This document shows positions 45,368 through 56,975 of a DNA stretch of 64,000 nt, piece by piece. A model generated the notes under the pieces. It was not told where the DNA came from, made no database searches, and worked only from the letters and a program-made list of their open reading frames with translations. The stretch is from Agaricus subrufescens (lineage: Eukaryota; Basidiomycota; Agaricomycetes; Agaricales; Agaricaceae), in contig CM057063.1 of the NCBI GenBank assembly GCA_029945375.1, forward strand, positions 1,488,001 to 1,552,000, in the 5' to 3' direction. How positions within the stretch are numbered: the first letter of the stretch is position 1; every line of letters starts with the position of its first letter. The translations under genes were made by a program, and so were the position numbers.

Positions 45368-47535
45368 TCAATTGCCAACTGGTCTACCTTGATCATCTAT
45401 TTGTTGAACATCCGCGAAATTCTATGCAGCTCCTGTCAGCCAGCCCCAGCGATAAACACGGGAAATTGGTGCTCACCGTCTGGATCCGGAAAACAGCATT
45501 GAAGGCATCAGCCTGCGCACCGGAACCGGCTGGAGTAGCGTTCTCGGCAGCAGACGTTGCTCGGGCACATTCATCCAGAGCTGCCTGATCCGCCTTACAT
45601 GGACTTTTCAATTGACCACAGATGAATTCTGCCTTTGGGTTAGGTCACAGTTTTTGAATGCTATTGCTAGACATCTTACGCGCTATGATATTGATGTCTT
45701 GGGCGGATCCATGATTGAATGCCGCTAAAACACCAGTCAATCAAATAACGGAGGGAGAAAATGTAAGCATACTTAAGTCTTGAGGCCGGAAACTGGTTTC
45801 TCGCCTGCTATCGAAGCCTTGACCAAATTCTATCGCGGGAGTTGGACAGGAACCGAAGTTTCCAATGTTCCCCGAATTCCCAGCATTTCCATCACCACCC
45901 GCAGTAGTAGTTGGAGCACTCGAGGATGCAGTAGTGGGAGCAGTGACGGCGGTGGTCAGAGAACCACCATTATTGTTGCTGATACTGGTGGTGCTGGTGA
46001 TGCTACTACCACCGCCTGCCGCGCTGGTGGGTCCTACTACAGAAAGAGTATTGCCTTTGTCATCAACGGGGGCGATGTTGGCAAAGTTCTAGAGAACGGT
46101 CAATGTTACATTTACGGGGAATCACGAGGGTATCGCATGTCCATACCGTCTTGATCCCAAATACCTCGTTGAATGCGTCAGCCTGGGCACCCGTTTTAGG
46201 TGCAGCTGAAGCGGCGGCACTACGAGCAGTATTGCACAAATCCTTCGCAGCCTGATTTGCCTTACAAATATTGGTCAAAGAATCACACATAAATTCTAAG
46301 ACGGACGAGATTATCCCCTGAATCAATGGTGTATCGAAATATTACACTTACGAGCAATTATGTCGAATCCCTGAGCCGAACCGTGTGGATAAGCGTCTAG
46401 TGACATAATATAAGTGGAAGAACTATCGAGGGGAGAAGAACAAGACACCAACCTCTGTCAGCAGGCTCGAAACTTGTTTCCTTTCTATTGTCAAAGCCAG
46501 CGCCGAACTCGACCTCCGGCGTGGGACAGCTTCCGAAATCAGGGGTAGCAGACGAGGTGGCAACAGGGGCCGGAGAGCTCGTTTGCGAAGGCTTTCCGAC
46601 AGTGACCGTTACAGCGTTGGTGAGGGAAGTCGCTGCCGGGTTGGTTCCTGATACAGTAGCTGTGACAATAGCCTAACGAGAACGTTGGATTACTATCTGA
46701 AGAAATGTAAAGGAAACATACTGGACATCCACTGGCCGGTGACGATACCGGAATCCTAATAGCAGTCCCAGTCGCAGCGCGAGTCGGCGGAGACACAGTA
46801 GCCGATGTCGTCGTTGTACCATTCCTGTATTCTTATTAGTATGTTAACACACCACTCGAAGTACAAACACCTACCCAGGGGCCTGGCCAAACGGGAAAGT
46901 GTTTGGTTGTTCACCTTTCTTAACGCTTTTGTTTTCCGCAGGATCAAAGAACACATCCGGATCGTTTCCTGGGTCTTGAGCTTGGAAAAGACCATCCAGT
47001 TCCGAGTTCTTGGGGGCCTTCCCGCAGAACACCGAATTGCGAAGGATGGGTGGGTTGGCACTGAAATCCTACGAATTACGATATAAGCCCTTTGAGGGTC
47101 ACCTCATTCGATAAAAATTCATACGGGAGGGGTATTCTTCTCTACTTGCCGAAACTCTTGAGCAATGGCAATCATATTGGCTTGCGTATCAGCATCAAAT
47201 TGTCGACTGGCATCTGCAGCGGGGATAGTGAGTAAGTTGACGTTGAAACCATGCTCAATCCTACCGATAATTTGGTCCGCCATATCCTGTTGCGAGCATT
47301 CAGGTTGTGCTGCAAGCAACGTTTTGATAGCATCCCCAGCCAACACACCGCAAACTTGGCCAGGGCAGGCATTTTGCAGTTTTTGGATTACAGCTGGGTT
47401 TTCTTGACCAAAACGTCTAGGGTTCAAGCGCACTGGCCTGTTGTTCCTCTCAAGCCATCGTTGACGCCCAGCGACTAGTTCCATCCCCAACAGTAACGAC
47501 AGAAAAACATGACAAAGTGTTGTCTTCACAAACAT
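45368..47535 (-). CDS. Secreted protein with two repeated Cys-containing modules
   Basis: The ATG at complement 47533-47535 starts a signal peptide (MFVKTTLCHVFLSLLLGMELVAG). An N-terminal domain (about residues 25-200) contains VIQKLQNACPGQVCGVLAGD, EFRQVEKNTPP, NPPILRNSVFCGKAP and a FFDPAENKSV block. A Thr/Ser/Pro linker leads to module A (FGSCPTPEVEFGAGFDNRKE, HGSAQGFDIIAQFMCDSL, TGAQADAFNEVFGIKT). A second Ser/Thr/Gly linker leads to module B (FGSCPTPAIEFGQGFDSRRE, HGSAQDINIIAQFICGQL, GAQADAFNAVFRIQT). Both modules are followed by NFA..DD.G, and the protein ends RPVGN. Similar proteins are common in Agaricomycetes but have no known function. Conserved Cys pairs suggest disulfides; a wall or extracellular role is inference. 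At least eight introns. Confidence 0.75.
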
Positions 47536-48770
47536 CGTTGAAAACACCCAGTGGAAAGAAGCTTATACACACGTTCACGAAAAAGGACACCAGGCCCTGA
47601 AGAAAAGAAGAAGGGGGGATGAAAGAAGGCAAAGAAGTGAATGAAAGGCGGCAGGGTTGAAGGCAACATTGAACGATAGAAACCATTCTTATACTCTTGA
47701 GAGTATTCCCATTCCAATAAGATGGTTGCTTTGCCTACCAGGCACGGGAATTTCCAATGATCCCAATGGCAGAAAGAGGGGTCAGTAAAGTGGGCACCCT
47801 ACTACATAACCATCCGAAGATTCTACGAGCCAAATAAGTGACAAAGGCACTCTAATATTCGGCACCGAAATGTTTCTGGTTGCTCAAAGAAGTGGCAAAA
47901 GTCGGTCGGACGTTATTCAGCGCGAGAAATCGAACCGAGCACAAATTCTGCAATGAAAGTGAAGGCATAGGTTCCAATAGGAGAAGGGACGAGGTAACGA
48001 AAAGGTGGAACCGTTGCTAAGACTGACTGATCAAAGATAGGTAGGCAGGGGCAAGGCAAGTGGACCAATAATGTCGTAGGAACCCTGTAGGAACCTGAGA
48101 GCGTAATTGTCTCTGTCGTTATGTTGTGAAAAGGACCGATTGCTCGACCAACTGCTGGTCGCACGACCCAAATTAAGCACCACGCAGAAAAAAATAGATG
48201 CTGCGAAGCGTGCCGGTCACTAAGCACGAAAAGATGGGTCAGAACCATGCATGAGGATAAACGAGGCGTCTGTTCAATGTTCTCAGGGGTTGAGGACGAT
48301 GAACACCATCCTATATGCAATGCTGACGCATTCGTCTCTAACTCAGGCAAGTAAGCTGAGCCCGTCATTGTAGTGAAAAGACGGATCACGAAGTGACTGA
48401 CGCGTCGGTTCGCCAAGTTGTACATCATCTACGGCCAACCCCCTGTCACCAGTAAAACTCGAGAGAGCCTTAGGCTCATCAGATCACAAAGATATAAGGC
48501 CCTATCGTAAGGGTCAGACTCATACTGTAGACAGCGTCTCGGTGAACCTCCAAGTCGAAAGTCACCATGAGGTTCGGTGAATGCCGGAGCCATGAACTTT
48601 TCGGAATCGGCATATGGAAACGGTCAAATATGCCAGGTCCGATGGCACACAATATGAGAAATGCAAGAAAAAAAACGTTCATTTTCGCCCCTCCATCCCC
48701 ACAAGTAAACACAAGGATCTATATGCCGGTGCTTCCTTGAGCCGAGCTACAATACAGCCCAGCAAATAAT
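47536..48770. other. Intergenic with weak coding signal on the minus strand
   Basis: 1.2 kb between the secreted-protein gene and COX4. A 67-codon ORF with a hydrophobic start lies at complement 48479-48682 (listed separately). A second protein-like stretch in another frame follows it (near 48350-48478). I could not splice them into one gene. Confidence 0.35.
48479..48682 (-). CDS. Possible small secreted protein or gene fragment (weak)
   Basis: ATG-started 67-codon frame beginning MNVFFLAFLILCAIGPGIFD, which looks like a signal peptide or membrane anchor, followed by amphipathic beta-like sequence (LMVTFDLEVHRDAVYSMSL). The frame closes at 48479. A downstream frame-shifted stretch containing GDRGLAVDDVQLGEP could be its continuation, which would make this a broken gene. 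No recognised family. Confidence 0.25.
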   Translation of the reverse strand: MNVFFLAFLILCAIGPGIFDRFHMPIPKSSWLRHSPNLMVTFDLEVHRDAVYSMSLTLTIGPYIFVI

Positions 48771-49370
48771 CTAGTGATGTTCTTCCGATTGTTCTTCACC
48801 CAGGAAATCGAGTTTGTAAACTGCAAAAGTAGCAAACAATGTCAGTTCACTCCTGGATAGAAATTGAAAGGGTCCATCAGACGCACAGGAACCACATTCT
48901 TTGCAACGGCCCAGTTGATCTTGCTTCAAGGTAAACCAGACAACCTCATGTGAGTCGGCTGGTGAACCGGTGCATCCAATGATACGTTCTACGTCCTGTC
49001 ATGGCGAAGCAAGAAAAAAGGAACCCGTAAACAACCAAAAAACGGACTACGAGCGCAAAACACGCACGTAGGAAGGAACGCGGATTGGGTCAGCCTTGGT
49101 CCCAATTCTACTCGAGTCAAGGGGACCCTCCTCAAAAACATTGATACCCTCGATATCTCCAAGTAATTGCAGACGTTCCAAACCAGTAGATTGGTCAAGG
49201 TCGGTCGGGACGGTACCGGGTTTGGCACCAGGACCATAAAGTTCGGGTGGAGGAGGTCCGCCAGAGGCGACACGAAGAGAAGTAGAAAAGGCGCGAGATA
49301 ATTGTTGCCTGTGAGCAACACGGGCTGCAAGAAGTGCTGGACGAGCGGCGCGAAGTGCAGTATTGAACAT
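48771..49370 (-). CDS. COX4: Cytochrome c oxidase subunit, Cox4 (mammalian COX5B) family
   Basis: Nuclear-encoded, zinc-binding subunit of mitochondrial complex IV. Three exons. The N-terminus (MFNTALRAARPALLAARVAH, then RAFSTSLRVASGG) is an Arg/Ala-rich mitochondrial presequence. The mature part has GLERLQLLGDIEGINVFEEG, LDSSRIGTKADPIRVPSY and, after a 60-odd bp intron, VERIIGCTGSPADSHEVVWF and GRCKECGS, the Cys/His zinc site of the family. It ends YKLDFLGEEQSEEHH. Where yeast has Val after CGS the splice gives Phe; that is the only local oddity. Length (about 160 aa) is normal. Confidence 0.95.
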
Positions 49371-49622
49371 GGCTTAAAGGTCTGCAGGTAAAATGCAAAA
49401 CTCGGTTGTAAGTGTCACGCTAGTCTAGAGGTCACAGTGTGACTTCCGCTCAGTCCCGATTCTCGTTCTACACTCATCATGAGCTCAATGGTCCAGACTT
49501 TCGGAGTGAAATTTTATTTAAATACATTAAATCAGATCAATAAAGGGGACATTTAAAGTCGTACAGCAAATTCATGCATGCGATCAAACAAATGACGAAA
49601 ACAAACCATCAAACTAAATTTC
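49371..49622. other. Intergenic
   Basis: 252 bp between COX4 and the sugar transporter, both on the minus strand, so this must include the COX4 promoter. No clear TATA box. Confidence 0.4.
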
Positions 49623-52600
49623 TCATTTCTCGTCTTGACTCGGAACCTCTTGAGATGATCGGGAACCCTTATCCTTCAAGTCTCCGTCATCTAGTAAACC
49701 AAGACGGCGGTTGATAGCCTGCTGGCGTTCAAGATCTGCCTTGGCCAAGCCAGTCGAATCACCAAATACGTCGTCCATCTCCTCCAAAGTCAAACCTAAA
49801 GTAGCATTATGAGTAAATACAATGCTATCCCATGATTGGCTCTCTCCGCGTACCTTTGGTCTCCGGTACCTGTTTGAGATATCGAGCAGATGATTAGCTT
49901 CCCAAAAGAAATGTGAAATGCAAACTGTTACGCACGAAGAACATGACGAATAATCCACCCAGAAGGGACCAGGCCTGTAAGTCGGATGTTCAAGAACAAT
50001 ACACGAATAGGAAAAAGAGATAAGACATACCCCGAAGAAGATGAATGTTCCAAATCGGAGATGGTCAATCATGGTCGGTGTGACCTGTGTGAATTCAGTC
50101 TCACAAGATTCATCATCATGGGCTGGAGATAACCTACTTGACCGACTGTAAAAATACATGAAACGTCAGTTGACTCCAGTGGTGAACGCCGAGGAAAACC
50201 CACCAATAAAATTGTTCATCTATACATCTGGTTTTCAGTACGAAGGGTAAACAATGACGTAGAGCTGCGTACCCAGTTGGAAGACGCAGCGATAGATAGA
50301 CCCTTTCCACGGACACTCAAAGGCCAGATCTACCCAGAACTCAGTCACGATACTAAAGTAAGAACGAAACGTCACTTTACCTCGGCAACAACAATCCAAG
50401 CACATGGACCCCAACTGTATCCGAAGCCGATGGCAAAGATCCATACGAAAGCAGACGCGGCCCAACCAGCCGCTGCATGTATTTTAGCACCGCTTCAACC
50501 GGACTTTCCACTGGTGAATACATACCACGATGACTGATCCGATCGATGATTCAGTAAACGGTACAACTCCACAAGTGAACAATACATACGTTAACCAACT
50601 GTCCTCAAACCTGCCGCTGATGCCTGCAACAATCATATGACATCTACAAACCTTATCAACAATCAATTTTGAAGAAAGAAGCGAGACCCTTACGCTCCCA
50701 TGAGGAATGCACCAGATATGAGAACGGGTTTGCGACCAAGCTGATCAACCCAAATGACTGCGGGAATAGTGGCCAAGAACATTCTTTTCCAAATAATTAG
50801 GTGATGAATTATGAATCGATCATGAAACAAACTCACACAATACCGACAACACCGGTGGCGAGCAAAGAATTGGTGTTTCCGTCAAGGCCGAGATTCTTGA
50901 AGATCTGAGGTGCGTAGTACAAGATGGCATTGACACCGGCTGCAGAACGCGAACAAGCAAACGTAAGAGAATGTTAGGATCGGTCTGCTGAATTGACTTA
51001 CTCCACTGTTGGAAAAACATGGTCCTGGTGTATATTAGTCAAGTTTCCTTCGATAGGAAGGTGGGTGCTTACAAAGTACCAACGGCGGTACGGTAGAGCA
51101 GGTCTAGAAATTGGAGGTAAGATAGGGATTGAGTGGAAAGAGCTGCACCTACGCCTTTCACTGATAAGGCTCCAATAGCCGTAGAAACCAAGCAAGAAAT
51201 CTGAACGCAGGGAACCATCTTGATAGTCAGGGTACTTTTCCTCTGACACTTCCTTCTCGAACAAGTATTGTGCACGAATTTCCCTTTCACAAACATCAGT
51301 CAAAGCGTACTAGGTTCGTAATGGGAAAAAAATACTTACAAGAATTCAATCTTGACTAGCTCATGATCGGGGGGTAGATTTCGCGCCCTGCTGAGAACGG
51401 CCAGAGCCTCATCATCACGGCGCTGATTGACTAGCCATCTATTAATAGGAGCATCAAAATCAACAAACTTTTCTCATGAATACCGGAAGTAAAAAAAGAC
51501 AACTCACCGTGGCGAGAATGGCATAAAGAGAATGCCGACTCCGAGAATGACAGCGGGAACGAGCTGTAACGCGATGGGCAGCCTCCATGCAGCCTCCTTC
51601 TGTGTTTCGCCAGTTCCTCCGATGAAGTTTGTTCCTAGTATGAAACATTTCAGTATGGAGGTATCTCTCCGCATGAGATTCTGAATCACCATAATCAATC
51701 CAAAAGGAAATCATGATACCGAAAGTGATTGCTAGTTGTTGGAGTGCTACAAGACTGCCGCGTACCTCGGGAGGAGCAATCTCGGCGTTATAGAGAGGAA
51801 CAATCATACTCAGGGAACCAACTCCCAAACCGGTCACGAATCGCCCTAGTCGATGCGTTAAAAAATGGGTATAAATTGTTATTACCCACCAGGACTTACC
51901 GCCGTAGATATAATCCGCATTTTTCGCAGCCGTCTGGACAATTACACCAATACAGAAAATGCATACGGCTGTATGCGGAATGAATGAGCTATTTACAACC
52001 ATTTTTAAGACGGACTTGCCCAAAACAATTGTATATTTGCGGGATAGTTTGTCAGCAAAGTAAGCTGCAGGCATAGTTAGCACCGTTGGGGCATATGGAA
52101 ATGAGTCTGAATTACCCGTCACGAGGACACCAAACCATGCTCCAAGCTCGAGGATAGATACGAGCCAACCTTGTTTACCGCTGTCGTTTATCACAGACGC
52201 CATACGATGGTCGAAAGATTTCATGCTGCATAAAACATCAGCTTTTGTCCTGCCAACTAAGCCAACCAAGGCTGTAAACGTACACCAATACACTTGAGAA
52301 AACACCCTGGATTTACGTCAATACAGAGTATCTTGTGGAAGAGCCGGGAACATACTTGATTGTAACCTGAGTCAAGGAAACATAACAATGAGGAACTAGA
52401 AAGTCTCTATCTGAAGCAGTGACATACCATAGAGCCTACGACGCATCTCGAGGTAAGTCAGGCTCACTGGTTAAAAGATAATGGGCTTACAATCCTCCCA
52501 ATGACGCGAAGACGGCAATTGCAAAAATTCGACGATTGTGGATGAGTCCTCGCTGGAGAAAAACGTGAATCCACCCGATAATTTGGTATATGGACAGCGA

Positions 52601-52683
52601 CGCACCCAACCCGACTGCCCGGAGAGGGCCTTACGCTTTAGAGCTGCATGGGATGCATCCGCTCCTGCTGTACCAGCAACCAT
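49623..52683 (-). CDS. MFS sugar (hexose) porter
   Basis: Twelve-helix major facilitator for monosaccharide uptake at the plasma membrane. More than fifteen short introns; the ATG is the complement of 52681-52683 (MVAGTAGADASHAALKRKAL). Family signatures in order are LLYGYNQGVFSSVLVMKSF, ADKLSRKYTIVL, RFVTGLGVGSLSMIVPLYNAEIAPPEVRG with the sugar-porter helix motif, LVALQQLAITFGIMISFWIDYG, PFSPRWLVNQ, QQWSGVNAILYYAPQIF, WVDQLGRKPVLI, WGPCAWIVVAEVFPLSVRGK and PETKGLTLEEMDDVFGD. The C-terminus is hydrophilic and ends EVPSQDEK. All signatures are in frame after splicing, so the gene looks intact. The exact sugar is not predictable. Confidence 0.9.
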
Positions 52684-53377
52684 GGTCTAAAAGTGGGTAA
52701 AGGAGTCGGAAGTTCCATGATGGGAACTGGTTGTTCTTATAGCTTGCGCAAATAGAGATCGAGCGCGTTTTGTGTGGAGATGGGGCAGGAAGGAACAGGG
52801 ATAGAATTGAATACCAACCGGGGACAGATTGCGACGCAGATGACCACGCGGGGCGACAGTGGGGCGACAGAATAGTATACCCAGAACCCTGATCCAAATG
52901 AGATTATTATTATGACTGAGAAATTATGGAAATCGGCTGGGAACCAGTACGCAAAGCGCGTACACGGCCCGAAAAAGGAACTGGGGCTGCAACAACCTCG
53001 GAGATATATTTCCAGGTCGCGTGGTATTTTGATGACAGTAGCCGATGTGTCAGGAGTCGCAGGAGTCAATGTTTGACAGGACCGTAGACCATACGGCTAC
53101 TGAACGCCTGAAGGATGAGGTAGCGGGGGCTTATTTTTCCCTCGGATTCGGGGATAACCCTGCGACGCCAGGGCTTCCCTGGGCTCTACCTCAGGCACCC
53201 AGGAGCATTTGTCCGGGCAGCGGTGACACAGCAGGAGGCGTCAAACTACAGTTTAGAGGCCAACAGGATCTCTGACGTCAACCGCAGCGGCAAGATTCGA
53301 GTTGTCACAGTCACACCAACATTGCTAGCGTGGGATCACAATGGCCAGCGCCCAGCAACGCTCAGCACCGTACCAAC
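52684..53377. promoter_or_regulatory. Divergent intergenic region, sugar porter / metacaspase 1
   Basis: 694 bp between divergent genes, so both promoters should lie here. No convincing TATA box or extra gene. Confidence 0.4.
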
Positions 53378-55617
53378 ATGAGCTACAACCAGGCCCCTTA
53401 CAACAGCGGCTACGGCTACCAGGATAACGCTCCTCCAGCGCAAGTCTAGCTTTTTTTTCTCCAAAGATCTATCGTCTGACTGTCGGTTTGGCGATTATCA
53501 GATTCCCCCAAGTGCAGCGGTAAGTGGCCTCAACCTGTTCTCATCGAGGCTTCATTCAACGCTCTATCGGCAGCGAATTTCCCCCACCCACTGGCCCTCC
53601 GCCGCCGCAGAACCCTGGCTATAATCCTGGTTATGCTCCCACTTACAGCTCCCCTCCAAGCGGGTGCGTTTTCGACATCTCCTCGCTTTGTGCACTAAAT
53701 TACATTTATCTACAGTTACCCACCCCCCTCTGGACCTCCTCCACAGCCTGGGTGCTTACTTCGACTAACAATACATCTCTCTATCTGACCTGTGCTAGCT
53801 TTGGCTTCCCCACTCCAGGTTTCAACCCTGGTGGATATAGCCCAAATCCACCTCCCCCCATGTACGAACATCATATATGCATAAGTTGGATCGCTCTCAT
53901 CTTCGACCATTAGGCCTCCTCAACACTCCTCGCCTCCTCAACCTCACAGTGGGGGCTATCCCGGTCAACAATATCGATCGCACCAACCCAGCGGAGGCCA
54001 GGCGCCGCCCAGCTCCAATCAGTACCAGTCCAGTGAGTTCATCCAGCACGTCTCTACGACGAGCATCAAATAATCATGTCCTGTAGGGCTCCCACCCAGA
54101 CCTCCCACCAATGTCCAGAATTATGGGCCTCAAGCGCAAGGGCCTGGCTCTACTCGACCTTTCTTCCAATATTCACAATGCAATGGCAAAAGGAAGGCTC
54201 TCTGTATCGGTATTAACTACGTTGGTCAGGCTGGCGAGTTGAGAGGTTGCATCAACGATGCTCGCAACATTCAACGTTTCTTGTGCGGTAAGTTCAGCAC
54301 GGCTCAACCACTCGAACGTACACCAATTCAGTGTCCAGAGTATTTCCACTACAGACCAGAAGATATCGTTATGCTCACGGACGATGCCACAAATCCTCGC
54401 CAAAAGCCAACAAAACAAAATCTTGTGAGTATACTATGATGTGTCATTGAATTCAATTCAAACGACATATAATTAGATCCAAGCCATGCAGTGGCTCGTT
54501 AAGGATGCCAAGCCCAACGACTCGCTGTTCTTCCACTGTACGTGCAATACAGTTCACTCGGACTATATCTCATCATTCCCCCAGACTCCGGCCACGGTGG
54601 ACAAACCAAAGATCATGACGGTGACGAAGCTGATGGAAGCGACGAAGGTAAGTAATACTCTTGTGACTATGAACTTTCAATAACTTGTCCCGCGTCTAGT
54701 CATATATCCAGTAAGCGTGATTTTCTGCACTACAGTGGCTGCTTATGGCTGATATCGAAATTCAGTTGGACTTCCGCCAGAATGGGCATATCGTTGACGA
54801 CGTGAGCATAGATTTTCCACTATGTTTATTTGTAGTTCTGATCTTGTATTAGTTGATGCACGACATCATGGTTAAACCACTTCCCGCTGGCTGTCGCCTT
54901 ACAGCCATTTTTGATTCTTGCCACTCCGGTTCTGCCCTCGATCTTCCCTATATCGTGAGCCTACCCTGTCAGTTCGTTGTGGACGTTATCCCAATTTGTC
55001 ATGCCTCGATTAGTACTCTACAGAAGGCAAAGTGAAGGAACCGAACATGGCGGCAGAAGCTGGTCAAGGTCTTCTTTCCGCTGTCTCTTCCTATGCCAGA
55101 GGCGATATGGGAGGTGTCTTCAAGTCTGCCATGGGAATTGTTAAGGTAGCCTCTGGTAATAACGCCAAGGCTGACAAGTATGCCAAGGCCACAAGGAGTA
55201 GCCCCGCCGACGTGGTACGTGCTTCATACCATTTTTCTATGCCTAGTAGACCCTAACCTGGCGATAAATAGATCTCGTGGAGCGGCTGCAAAGATTCCCA
55301 AACTAGTGCTGATACGTCTGAAGCTGGCGAGGCAACTGGTGCTATGAGCTATGCATTCATGCATGTCCTGAGTATGCTCGGTTCCTGTTGTGCTATCTTT
55401 TCATTGTTCACAATCTTCTACAGGAAAGAAACGTGACCAAAGTTATCAAGAGCTGCTCGTCAATATCCGGGAGATCCTGAGAAGCAAATACAGCCAAAAG
55501 CCCCAGCTTTCGAGCTCGCACCCGATGGTAAGGATAGCTTTTCTCCGGTGTTGTAATCTTTGACTGATATGATCTTTTCTGATTCAATAGGACACCAATA
55601 TTATGTTCATCTGTTGA
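53378..55617 (+). CDS. Type I metacaspase with Pro/Gln/Tyr-rich prodomain
   Basis: Cysteine protease (clan CD) cutting after Arg/Lys, linked in fungi to cell death, ageing and protein quality control. About twelve exons. The first exons encode a disordered prodomain of about 170 residues starting [20 protein letters not shown], rich in Pro, Gly, Tyr, Gln. The caspase-like domain starts [20 protein letters not shown] with [10 protein letters not shown]. Catalytic His lies in [20 protein letters not shown] (restored by an intron at about 54540) and catalytic Cys in [16 protein letters not shown]. Then [15 protein letters not shown] and [10 protein letters not shown] follow, ending [13 protein letters not shown]. 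All motifs are intact. A second metacaspase lies 1.4 kb downstream on the same strand. Confidence 0.9.
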
Positions 55618-56792
55618 AAATCTAACGCAATGTCTCGTATCACCTACTACTATGTTCTCTTTGTATCAATTTTGATTATGTAAAACCGGATGGTGGTACC
55701 CACACAGACAAACAATGTATTGAGTAAGTAGACGTACCTATACCAATCACTAGAAGTGCAGTTGATAGGATGGCGAGGAGCTCGTGAAAAACCTGAGAAA
55801 AATAGGACCAGGGGCCTGGCAGGGGCTCAAATATACAATGTATTGGGGAAAATGGTATGGGCGAGAGCAGCAGGTCCAAAAGCCTGATGAACGCTCAACA
55901 CTGGCCGCGTTTCGGACTCAGGGGCTCACAAGAAATCTATCCTGTTCCGTCATCCGCAAATCAAGCACAACTACTCATCATTACACCTTCGTCGTTTTGC
56001 TCCCGATTTAATTTATTGTATCGATCAAACCATACTCTAGGGCAGAAATGTACGGCAGACCAAAGAAATGATAACGGCTTTGCTGCCCTCTAGTCCTTTC
56101 CGAGACATGCGACGGAAGCGAGGTGTGCTATTATTGTCCGGGTCTTCTGACTGAGATTCTACGGAGTTACAACTGGTGCTTGAGCCACTGTACCAGCACT
56201 GTCCTTTCATTAGCCGAATCATCGTAGGTCAACTATCCTCCTCCAAGTTCCAAGCCCCTTTTCTCCAAAAACATGTCTAGTTTTTTTTTCTCGATTTTCG
56301 TTCCAAAATTTTAAATGCCACGGTCTTAAACAGTCACGAGTCATTCCGCCGTCCTATTACCCCTAACACATGCCCCCCACTCTTCAAATCGATATCAAGC
56401 CAGCTAATCGGTTTTAATTATCAAATTCCTAATGCGTAGTTCTAAATATAACTCCTCCAACTACAAACGCCCTCCGCTGCTTGCATACACTAGTCCTGAC
56501 CCCAGCTACCGCGAATCCGCCTACGGAAAACTTTCGCGAGAGTCTAGTTATGAGCATCTCATTGGCATACCCCTCTCCGGAATCAATCTACCTTGATGGG
56601 GGTGTACCGTATCTTGACGGGCGCTGATTTCATCTTGGCTGGGACATTGCCGTACTTTGTGGCATCTTCTGCTGAGTGTCCCTTCGCAGCGACGTAAGGA
56701 TCGGCTATTCGCTTCCCCCGATATCTTCGCAGAAGTATTGCATCCCCTGCAATGCTTGGCGCCTAAAGAACTCCACGCGCTAAAGAATCGTC
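55618..56792. other. Intergenic, no gene seen
   Basis: 1.2 kb between the two metacaspase genes. T-tracts near 56280 and AT-rich stretches; no coding signal. Confidence 0.45.
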
Positions 56793-56799
56793 TATATAA
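56793..56799 (+). promoter_or_regulatory. TATA box upstream of metacaspase 2
   Basis: TATATAA in the context CGTCTATATAAGGCG. The first ATG after it (near 56840) opens an out-of-phase frame, so the 5' leader may contain an intron (GTGAGG near 56893 to ACCCAG near 56958) or an upstream ORF before the real start at 56976. Confidence 0.5.
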
Positions 56800-56975
56800 G
56801 GCGCCCGTTCTCATTCAGTATCCAAAATACACAATCTTCGGATGTCATCTAGGCCCGATTCCCGATTTGACGAAGAAGAGGATGCATTTAAGGTGAGGGG
56901 GGCACGCGGGTCCCCCGTGCTAACCTAGCCAACGACTTCCACCTTCAACTCTACCCAGGAGATATACAAGAAAAA

